NCBI GenBank assembly: GCA_030770425.1
Contig: JASJFT010000374.1
Location: 1-24,679 of the forward strand
From: Darksidea phi
Taxonomy: Eukaryota; Ascomycota; Dothideomycetes; Pleosporales; Lentitheciaceae
Length of the DNA: 24,679 bases
Direction: 5' to 3'
Both the position numbers and the translations under genes were made by a program. The notes under the pieces are model-generated. The model had not been told where the DNA came from and ran no database searches. It worked only from the letters and a program-made list of their open reading frames with translations. Position 1 is the stretch's first letter, and each line of letters begins with the position of its first letter. Below are positions 9,500-18,579 of this stretch, piece after piece.

Positions 9500-11207
9500 T
9501 CAAGGAAAAGAGACGTTGAATTCCCAGTTGCCTGTTGTCATGTTAACCTGCGCTTTTGTGACCGGATAACTGTGATTGGATGACATACCCTGCTTTAGGT
9601 TATCCGCTGTATCATTCAGCAGAATAATCCTCCGCTTGTTGCAGTACGCCGTCTTATCCATCATATCCACCTTCAAACCCTGTAACTGATCGATCGGCTT
9701 CTCAAACATCTCACTCAAATTCTCGACCGCCATCTCCAGATCCTTTTGGTTGTCTTCGAAGATCTCGGTGAGGTTGTTGCGCGCAAGATAGTAAGCAAAG
9801 GCATAGGTCCATTTGAGGGTTTGACGGCAGTGCTGCAGAGCTTGTGATGCCGTGTCCAGGTATTGCACCTCGATCCAGGACATGCCTGTTGTGTTCTGTA
9901 GCTGTTGCATTTTCTTCTCTGTCTTGAGGTATATGTCTTTGTCGAGCTTGGCGGATTGTTCGTGGTTTGCATAGCGGTTGTAGTAGTGGAGGTATCGCTC
10001 GAGCGACTGTCGCGATTTCGCCTGGGCATCTCGTGCGTCGAAACCGCTCTTTTCTTCGAACCTGTTGCAGTTGTACCAGCTGGTTCCGTGCTCAGACCAA
10101 ACGCCCATGCACATCCAGCAAAACTCGTGTCGGCACTTCCGACACGTCATATGGTTGCAGCCGCCGTTCTTCTCGATCGTCGAGTAGCACTTTGGGCACT
10201 CCTTTGTGTTTGCTGATATCCAGTTGGCCGTCTCGGAATCATCCTCGCACTTCTTCAACCACTTCTTAACCAGAGCACAGGGGGCAGGCTGATGGTCGTT
10301 GAGCGAGCAGCCGAAGCAGAAGAAGTGGGAGCATTCGCAATGTACTGTTGGTACGACGCGCATAAGCTCCTTGTCCTTGACCCCGCATTCGACGGCATAG
10401 ACGCAGTTTGGTGCGGGGCACCACCGGAGGTTGTCTTTATCGTCGACGTAGGTTCGTGTGAGCAGCTCATGGTATCTACTTCGGTTAGCATACGTTCGTG
10501 ATGTTTTTAGAGCTAACGTCCCTCTCTCGAAGGTCACCAGTCACCAGTAGGTCTAGCGACTTGGAGTCGACAATTCTGTTGCACCCATCTCCGGGGCACC
10601 GGATCTGGGCGGCCTCTCCTTCATCCTTGATCTTTGTGTACAGATACTGTCTGTAGCAACCCACACAGAAGCGATGCCCGCACTTCATGGCAAAGGTCTC
10701 TAGCTCGGGGCCGTCCTCGCAGCAAATGTCGCAAACGAAGCCCTTGACCTTGATGATCTTGGGCGGATTGTTCGCAGCCGTTTCGCCCAGACCCGCGCTC
10801 TCTAAAATCTCGTCCTGCTTCTCCATGTATTGATCGATCAAACGCTCCTTGTTCCATCGTAGGTGCCGGAGGAGGATAGCGGTCGCTTCGGGTGGCTGAC
10901 CGAGGATGCTCGATACTTCACTGATCTGCCTGTCTTGCGAAGCTTGTATTTGCTGGGGGTTGTAAACTTCAAAGTCAACCTCATAGTGCTGCTTGGAGGG
11001 TATGATGTCTTTATCGTGTGTCTCGAACCCCACGTCGTCCTGGTCCATGTCGAAGTCGGAATCTAGAATCTAGGTGTCAGGACCTCCGTCAGACGACGCC
11101 TCGGATTCGGTGTCCTTACCATCTTCCGGACCGATATCGCTGTCCTGGTCGTTCATAAAGTCCTCGTCGCTCACCTGAGAGCTGTTGAAGTCGTCGTCTG
11201 AATCCAT
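9500..11207 (-). CDS. Ariadne-type RBR E3 ubiquitin ligase, with a non-canonical splice donor
   Basis: Exons 11207-11120, 11062-10522, 10475-9589 and 9531-9500 give 515 aa, the usual length for fungal Hel1/Ari1-like proteins. After an acidic N-terminus (MDSDDDF..) come a UBA-like helical segment, RING1 (from Cys140, CDICCED, to CPGDGC), IBR (about 211-276) and RING2 (CPKC..IEKNGGCNHMTC) with the expected catalytic Cys316. The C-terminal part is the helical Ariadne domain. RBR ligases accept ubiquitin on the RING2 cysteine before passing it to substrates. Introns 1 (11119-11063) and 3 (9588-9532) are canonical. Intron 2 (10521-10476) has a good branch (TGCTAAC) and TAG acceptor and joins LRER to YHELL as the family requires, but begins GGACGT instead of GTACGT. 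No GT donor nearby gives a family-like frame. Confidence 0.88.
10476..10521 (-). other. Intron with GG-AG ends in the RBR ligase gene
   Basis: This 46-nt interval must be removed to keep the frame between RING1 and IBR. Its 3' end is normal, but its first two bases on the coding strand are GG, where GTACGT, a common fungal donor, would need a single T at the second base (plus-strand 10520 would be A, here C). It may be a sequencing error, an allele that splices poorly, or a genuine non-canonical intron. Confidence 0.7.
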
Positions 11208-11793
11208 GTTGGCCGAGGCGGTGGTGACGGGTGTGGCGGGGAGGTGGATGGTGGCGTCGGGGCTTTTCTTCTTGCGAGGAGCGTCGGGGCCGACCTTGTC
11301 TATGGAGTCTACTGCCTTACGTTTGAGGGTAGTTAACGGCGTCGTGATTTATAGGGAGCCGATCTCGCCGTAATGACGAGATCAGGCTGTCGAGGGCGGG
11401 GGGGCAGAGGGTTCAAGGCACGCAGACGTGGCTGATGGACTGTAGGCAGCAGAAAAGAGTGGAACACGGCGCGAGGATATTGGTCAGCTTGAGGAAGCAG
11501 AGTCACAGGTGGAGTTGGCGGCGGATGCGAGCGTCAGGCCGAGCGTTGGAAACGCGCTTAGCCCGCACTAGCCTAGCCTCATTGGGTGCTGGTGACTGAT
11601 TGTTGCCACACGCACAGCTGCACCTTACCAAAACTGCGCCTCACCAAGCAGGATACAGGATGCAGGAGCAGGAGCTCGTCTTTGGAGAGTAAGCTGAGAA
11701 TGCATTGTTGGCGGGTGCCTGAGTCCTCCGGGAGACCTTCCAGACTCGTCCATAGTTCAAGAGCATAATTACATTCTCATTGTCAAGTGTAGC
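11208..11793. other. Intergenic region, 586 bp, between eIF2B epsilon and the RBR ligase
   Basis: Promoter side of the ligase and 3' side of eIF2B epsilon. On the minus strand a TATAAA lies about 140-150 bp upstream of the ligase ATG (complement near 11348-11353). The minus-strand frame in phase with the ligase is open for 47 codons (11348-11208) and encodes a basic, coding-like stretch without an ATG. Confidence 0.45.
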
Positions 11794-14084
11794 CTATTCA
11801 GAATCGTCGTTGTCGTCGTCATCCTCATCTTCATCACTCTCCTCTTCCGACGACTGATTCAGGAAGTCAATCAACTGTTGCGTCTTCGCCTTCACCTTCT
11901 GCAAGTCCTCATTCTCCGATGACTTCGCATCATCCCACCACTGCAAAATGCCGTCATCCTCGACACTATCCAACTCCACCAGTTTTGTAGCTGCACTGAG
12001 CAGAATCTGATCTCCGTTCTCCTTATGCGAAAGCTCCTTCTGTAACAGTAGCATGAAGTCCACCTGGTCCGCTTTGCTTGCCTGATTCTTATCGAATACA
12101 GATTTGTTGACCAAGTCTTTATGCTTGACGAAAACCTGCGCGACGGCGTCTCGAATGCTGGTGCCGGATTTAGCTTGCTGGGTGATGTGTTTCACGAACG
12201 CCGTAACGATTGCATGCCGTAGTTGATGTTCCGAGGCGTTTGTGCTCATGCGGAGAGCTGTGAGCTCAAGTTGTATGTTGTCCGATGAATGGCCTTCTAC
12301 CAAGGAGTCGTAGATACTAGCAGAAGCATCGTGGTCAAAATTAGCGGCATGTTGACTGTCTTGAGATCCAACGGAGAGAAAGCTGCTCGTAGCGGACCGA
12401 TCGTGCCGGAAATAATCGTCGGATTCGGATTCGGAGTTGAGCGTGGATATTGACTCCGCGGAGAGGGAGAGGTGGGCGAGGTTGTACACTGTGGAGAATT
12501 AGTGACTGTGATATGTGGTAACATAGTAAGTACCGCTCACAAGGGCCTGTAGAGACGAGACCATCCACAATCTCGTCTTCGTCCTCCTCATCTGAATCCT
12601 GGAACTCAAAACCATCCCCGTCAGTGCCAACGACAGCAGCATCGGCATCTCCCTTGATGAGTTGCCCGCCTTCGCTTCTCTTCTTTGCCCTCGTTATCCT
12701 GTGTTCACCCCGTATGGTTGTGCCTTCGCTGATACTGACGCCGTACGAAATGAGTGCGCCAGCTTCGATGGTACACCTCTTCCCGATCGACGCTTCGTTG
12801 GCTATTATGGCCTTCTTGACCGTAGTTCCATCGCCGATGCTGGCATAATCCCAGATGTAGGCGCCGTCAATCTTGGCGCCTTTGCCAATGTAACAGTTGC
12901 GACCGATTATGCTGTTGGATATGATGCTGCCGTCGCCGACGCTTGTGCCCCGGCCAATGACAGTCTTTGAGTTGACTACGCAGTCCCGCGCCAGCACAAC
13001 GCCTTCCTCTTTGTAGATATTGCCCTTTTGTAACCGGTAAGACTGCCCTTGGACAAGGTTGCTGTCCGGACATAAAGGATATGCCCATCGTGACACAATA
13101 TCTCTGCTCACGGAGTCGTATGCGTGGAGATTCCTAACTCGCGCCGCATAATGGTCCGAAACAATGTGTGTATGGATAGTCTTGCCGTTGAGCTCGTAGT
13201 CCTTCAGTACGCTATGTAGGAAGCCTTTCCGGGGAGCCTGGAAGTCGAAATTATCGCTCCACAGCGCCAGAACATCAGGTGTGCAGATGTCGATGCCGCA
13301 ATCGATCAGATCTTGTCGGACATCGATTTCTTGGTGATCTGAAAGAAGTTCAGGGTCGATGGAGAGGAAGTGCGTCTGCTCCTTGTTCGGCATCTGCTCG
13401 AAGTGCAGGCACCTTTCCTTGGTAGGATCTATTACGAATACAGGGCTCGTGCCCTGCGCTTTCGTTCTGTGCGTGAGCCCCGCTTCCCGCAGTACCATGG
13501 TCATGATCGCATTTTTATCCTTTGCACGACGTGCCCGATGTGCAGCCAGCGCAGACTCGAGCGGCAAATTACTGACCACATCTCCATATACCAACAGAAA
13601 GTCGCCGACCAGCAGACTGCGCGTGTCCAGGTCCCGCATCGCATCGCCGATGGAATGTGACGTCGACTGTATGAGCTCCAGTTTGGAAAAGGGCGAAGAC
13701 CGCGACGCCCATTTTGAGCGAGTGATGTAGTCTTGTACCTGATCTCGGTGCCCGCCGCAGTATACAAAGATCTCTTCGACGCCGGCGTTGGCCAGGAATT
13801 CGAGCGTGTATTCGATGAGCGGGGTATTCGCGAGGGGCAGCAGACACTACCAATTCCTTAGCGACGCGAGGCGGGGGTAAAGAATGTGTACAGACCCTTG
13901 GGCGCTCGAGTGTGAAGGGATTGAAGCGCGTCTCGAATGGATCTGCAAGTATCTACAGTGCTCAGCAACTTGTACACGATCGCGCATGTGTCGCCCTTAC
14001 CACAGCCTGGAGCGGCTCATCGCGCTCCTCCTCGGCGGCCTTGGCCTTGTCGTTCGCCTGGCCTTTCTTGCCTTTGGGCGGCAT
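11794..14084 (-). CDS. GCD6: Translation initiation factor eIF2B subunit epsilon (catalytic GEF subunit)
   Basis: Exons 14084-14001, 13952-13896, 13846-12541 and 12488-11794 give 713 aa, almost the same as yeast Gcd6 (712). It catalyses GDP/GTP exchange on eIF2 within the eIF2B complex in the cytosol. A Lys-rich N-terminus is followed by a nucleotidyltransferase-like domain (LQAVILADPFETRFNPFTLERPR then CLLPLANTPLIEYTLEFL). A left-handed beta-helix of hexapeptide repeats lies at about 323-416 (VVIGRGTSVGDGSI-like units), and a C-terminal W2/HEAT domain ends in an acidic Asp/Glu tail after the WWDD aromatic-acidic box. The second exon is only 57 nt. Introns are 14000-13953 (GTAAGG), 13895-13847 (GTCTGT, a weak donor) and 12540-12489 (GTGAGC). 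Splicing was chosen to keep the conserved N-terminal block intact. Confidence 0.95.
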
Positions 14085-15068
14085 GGTGGGTGTGCGTTGG
14101 TGGATTATGTTTGGTGGAGCTCTTGTTCGCTCGGAGATGTATCGTGAGCCCAAACTTTGGCGATGAGTCAGGCACAGGAACAGCAAAACCGGTCCAGCAT
14201 GGTGCGTCACAGAATCCCGATGGTCAGGTTCGTCCAATGTGGGGCTTAGGCGGCTTGCGGCATGGGACCGTGCAGCGGGTCAAAGTGTACTTGGGAGGCT
14301 TTTCTGGGTGGCCTTTCCCTGGCTGTTACATGCGGCGGTCGAGGTCTAGACTCATGGCCTCAGGACCCCACGAACGCTTATTGCGACGACATCCGCTGTG
14401 TGAAGCCTTCTAGGAGGCATTGGAACACCATGTGCCTATATACTACCTTGGTCGATACTTTATTTTAACTGGCATAGTAAACATTTGAAGATTGGCTTGA
14501 GACGACTTCTCTCTGATATTGACTAACAGAGCGGTATATATGGCATTGTACATGGCTACTCTCTACATGTGAAGAAATGCGAACCTGGTAGCTACAGTAT
14601 GGTTGTACCAGACTCTTTCTCATATCGGTTTCCCCGATAGATAAGATGTAGATGATGAATCATGATGTGGAGTAAACCTAGATTGAGCGCACCGTATCCA
14701 CCCACACAAAGTATCAGAGATACTTGATTGAGACGCGTACCTATCCTGCATGGTACCTTGGTTCTCCAACATTTCATCTACTAGCGCGCCGCAACTTCTC
14801 TCTAGATTCTATATGGGTATCAATCAGCCTTTCTTTAGTCACCCACGGTAAAAATGTGATGGTCGTTGAAAGAAAGAATGGAATCAGAAACGGAACATGA
14901 GAAGCCACGGTCCCGTGCTCCGAACGCCTTCTACGCGACCTGCCCTTCGGACTTTTGTCGAGCACTCGTACCAACCGCCAAATGACGGTCCACTTCAGGC
15001 GACACCCAAGCGACGATTGTGGTTGTCATCACAAGCTGGTTCGTTCCTCGAACAAAACCCACTCTCCC
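14085..15068. other. Intergenic region, 984 bp, between SKN7 and eIF2B epsilon
   Basis: Contains the eIF2B epsilon promoter (right of 14084) and the 3' flank of SKN7. Apart from the TGAGTCA site listed separately I see no gene, RNA gene or repeat. Open frames here are short and overlap in several phases. Confidence 0.5.
14164..14170. promoter_or_regulatory. Gcn4/CpcA (bZIP)-type site TGAGTCA upstream of eIF2B epsilon
   Basis: An exact TGASTCA element lies 80 bp upstream of the eIF2B epsilon ATG. Gcn4/CpcA-family regulators of amino-acid control bind this heptamer. By chance about three such sites would be expected in a window of this size, so its position rather than its mere presence is the argument. 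Confidence 0.4.
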
Positions 15069-17289
15069 TCAGCGCGGTCGTTGCATCGGATGCATAGGCT
15101 GTGGCTGTAACGGGGGGTTGCCGTACATGTGCTGTTGTCGTTTGGCCGCATTGGTCAGGTTGTCCCCTCCCGAAATATCCGAGATCTGTCTGCGGTGCCC
15201 GGCTTGTTGCCGCGCTTGCATTGCCATCTGTGGAGAAGTATTGTAACCCGCCATGTGCTGCGGCACCTGGTTCACAGCGTAGGGGGCGGCGTTGCTGTGC
15301 ACGGCTTGCATGTATTCGTCCGTGACGTTACTTCCCACCGTACCCACTGGGGAAACACCGGGCATCTGATTTGGAGAATTCCAGCTTGCTGTTGCTGGTG
15401 ATTTTGCGGGCGACTCGTCGTCCTTCAATATCTGTCTAGCGGTTGCCAAAGGCTGAGGGGCAACTATGCCGTCCATGTGGGCCAGGGGCTTCTTCAAATG
15501 CGCAAGGTGCTTCTCGAGCATTTGGAGCAGGCCTTCCTTGGTGAAGGGTTTGGGGAGGACGTCATTCATGCCTGTATATGTTGGTACGATATTTAAAATG
15601 AAAGCCCATATACCGATGCAACTCACCATGTTGGAAGTACATTGAGATATCGTCGCTGCGGATGTTGGATGTCATGGCGATGATGGGCGTGTTGTCGAAT
15701 TGGCGGATCAAGTGGCAAGCTGAGACACCGTCTAGGTTGGGCATGATGATATCCATCAGCACCAGGTCGTATTTGGACCCAGTATTCATCTTGTTCACAG
15801 CTTCTAGACCGTCAAGCTGGACACAATTAGCGCAGAAGGGGTCATGGAGAAAAGCTACTTACCGCGCTATCGACGGCGCAGTGGAAGGCATACAAGAACT
15901 TGCTACCGATACGGCGGCAAGTCGGGTCGTCTTCGACGAGTAGAATCTGGGGAGGTCGGATCCATCCAGGGTCGATCTGTGTGCTCTTCTTTCGGGGCTC
16001 TGAGGGTCGGGCTTGGGCCTCGGCGGCTTCGGCCGTCTTGGGGGGCATGGCATATGGGATGTTGTTGATGTGCTCACTGTACATGGGATCAATACCGTTC
16101 GTTTGTCCAACGGGGTACACGAGGTTGTCAATATCGCCGACGCGCATTGACGTGACAGAGCTGCCTGCCGATGGCGGACCGGCGCTACGGCTTACCGGTC
16201 GAGCTCCTCGGGAGAAGTCTGGCGGCGGGGTGGTGAGGGTTCCGTTCATCCGCATTGTGATCTCGTTCATGTGCTCCAGATTCCTGGGGTTGAGCATCAC
16301 ATCCGCGTTTGTTTCGCTCAAGAGTTTGGAGGCGTGCTGAAGCGGCGATGCGGGAATGTCGTCTTCGACGGGCAGGTTTTGAGCATCCACATTTCCATTT
16401 TGGGTGCCGTTTTGACCGAAAGGGTTGCCGACTCTGCTGTCGCGCCGCCGCTGGGCGTCTACGTTGTGTAAAAATGTCATCACGTTTTGCATCACATGCT
16501 CATGGTTGACGACCGTCTTTTGCAGGCCGATGACCTCTTGCAGAAGCATCGAGTGGTGGATGCTGAGCTCACTGTAGCGACTTTCAAGCGCGTGCAGTTG
16601 GGCCTGGGTGGCGACCAGCTGGTTGCTCATCAGATCCATCTGCTGGGAGGGAATGATCATCTCGTCGGTGGCCTGGTTGGCCTTGCGCGTCGTTGGGGCC
16701 TTTCGCCGAATGTTATCTAGGGCATCTTTGTTGTTCATCTTGAAGTCCGGATGCTTGAATTCCCAGGCCTAGCGGGGTCAGTGGTTGCTCCTCTCGTCTG
16801 GGCTCGGAAGGTGCCACCGTGCGGCAGGACGCACTTACCCCAGCGCCGTAGGGCGACTGCCCGTTCTCCTCGTTGGTGTGGCGGACTTTGTGGAAGTCGT
16901 ACTTGTTGAGCTGGCGCACGAAGCTGGCGAAGTTGCTGTGCTTGAAGTGCTTCGGCAGGATGTGCTTTGTGAATTTCTCGTTCTGGCGCGCCGTCAGTGC
17001 CTGCCCTCTGCTGCGAACCAGGGTCGGTACCACCACGTACTTCGAGCACCACAAAACTGTCCCCGTCGTTTCCCCACCGCACTACGTTCTCGTCGGTCGG
17101 GTTTTCGAGCATCCTGTTGCGCACATCAGCAAATTCACACGCCTCGCGGGACCGCTACGCATCGACGCACTTGTACAGCTTGCGAACCTGGGCACCTGTC
17201 AGCGGGTCTGTTGGGACGAATGCGGGCAGGGGACGTACGAAATCGCTCGAACTGTTCGCTGCCGGCCCCTGCGACTGATTGGAGTCCAT
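15069..17289 (-). CDS. SKN7: Skn7-type stress response regulator (HSF-like DNA-binding domain plus receiver)
   Basis: Seven exons (17289-17239, 17187-17171, 17113-17041, 16982-16839, 16768-15863, 15816-15627, 15571-15069) give 627 aa. The N-terminal HSF-type domain runs from DFVRKLYKMLENP through [17 protein letters not shown] to AWEFKHPDF (about 16-105). A heptad-like helical region rich in Gln/Leu follows (about 130-185). The receiver domain starts near 369 (ILLVEDD, Asp375/Asp376), with the phosphoacceptor Asp419 in [13 protein letters not shown], Thr446 and Lys468 in LPKPF. A Gln/Pro-rich tail ends the protein. Skn7 takes phosphate from the Ypd1 phosphorelay and acts in the nucleus on oxidative and osmotic stress genes. 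The DNA-binding domain is split by four introns, and exon 2 is just 17 nt. All introns are GT-AG. It is divergent from a peroxiredoxin gene, a known class of Skn7 target. Confidence 0.95.
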
Positions 17290-18579
17290 CTTAGCGCTCG
17301 AACCGTAGCCTCGGTCGCTGAGCCCTCTATGCCTCGTGCGCGTCGCAACGTCGGCCTGTCTTCGCCGACGGGGGGCAAAAAACCGATGTGAAGAGGGAGG
17401 GCTGGCGCGGTATCTCAGCCGGCTTCGAGCGACGGCCGCAGCGGTCGTCGGCTGGTGACGTCTGATGGGCGAGGTGGGACGACGGGATAGTCGCACATGG
17501 GCGGGCGGGCAGGCGCCGATGCTGTGGGAATCCCGAAGAGGTCCAGAGGGCGATGCAGAAAGAGGCGAGGCAGAAAGAGACGAGGCGAGGAGAGGTGTGG
17601 TTTGGGTGCCGGGGTGGGTATCTGAGCACTAAAGCAGGTTGAGAATGCACGAGGCCGTCACTTTAGTGGCCGGATGGCGCGAGTGGACTGCAGGGTGCTA
17701 GGACCTTGCCGAGCGCAAGGGCAAGGCAGGGGGAGGGGGAGGGCAGGGGAGAGGGGGGATCGAGGGGCGTGAAGGAGAGCAACGCAGAGACGATAATTAG
17801 CCCAGCAGCCCTCGTCCCGGCCCGGGCAGAATGGCCCACCCTCGCCCACCCCTCGCCCGCGAGCGCGACTTGCGGTGCTCCCAGATCTGGACGGCCGGGC
17901 CGGTACCTGTACGTGATGGTGCAGCCCGCCTCTCATGTCCGAGGGCAGCGTCATCCGCCCACCGATCGGGCCAAAGTCGAGGCCTCAGGCGCGGGATGGC
18001 CGGGGCGTGCGGTGGGCCCTTTTGATTTCTGCGAGCGATCGGGCGACGCCAGCAATGACGGAAGAAGCCAAGCGGGCGCCATGCAGCTCCCCCAAAGCTG
18101 CAGCGCGAAGCAGGCTGCAATCAAGCAGCGCCGGAACGCGGCCAGTCGATATATTCTCCAATCTGGAGGCGCAGCATGCCTACAGCACAGTGCCGGCCGT
18201 GGCTTCCGCGCCCTCGACGCCCTCCGCATCGCCGAAGAGGCCGTGTGCTCGAGGCTTCACGGGCCTCGCAGGCCTCACGCCTCCTCCAGCAGCCAGACAC
18301 AGACAGCGTGCTCCCCGCCAATCTGCCCTCCCGCCGATCCTTCCCAATGTGGCGCCGTTCGCGTCGATCTTGCCGGAACAAACCACCCAGTCAGCCGGGA
18401 CCGCCCCCGACGGCCAATGGCAGCCCGCCCGCCCGCCTGCCTGCGTCTCCGCCCCTCCACCGCACCACCTCGTCCAGTACACCTCCAGCGCCGCCGAGAG
18501 CTAGCATTCGCACCGCCGCCATCGTGTCCACAGGCCCTCTCCCATCCCCAGCCCCGCCACCCTTCAATTGCCATCCGCC
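17290..18579. promoter_or_regulatory. Divergent promoter region shared by SKN7 and the peroxiredoxin gene (1290 bp)
   Basis: GC-rich region with no supported gene. It contains a G-run/AGGGG cluster (17730-17768), a perfect 10-bp palindrome CCAGATCTGG (17881-17890) followed by the interrupted palindrome GGCCGGGCC (17893-17901), a CCAAT element near 18414, and a pyrimidine-rich run just before the peroxiredoxin ATG typical of fungal core promoters. Long open frames here, including one of 437 codons, reflect high GC and overlap peroxiredoxin exons in another phase. Confidence 0.55.
17730..17759 (+). other. G-quadruplex-type motif with embedded AGGGG stress-element cores
   Basis: Five plus-strand G-runs (17730-17734, 17736-17740, 17742-17744, 17747-17750, 17754-17759) are separated by one to three bases, and a further AGGGG core follows at about 17764-17768. 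AGGGG is the core of the yeast stress response element (Msn2/4 type). It sits about 440 bp from the SKN7 start and 820 bp from the peroxiredoxin start. Confidence 0.65.

Noticed and set aside
9048..9569. A 173-codon plus-strand frame between dihydroorotase and the RBR ligase
   Set aside because: Low-complexity His/Ser content from a CA repeat, no family likeness, and it overlaps the last ligase exon.
13359..13730. Plus-strand frames over eIF2B epsilon
   Set aside because: Antisense shadows of a strongly supported exon.
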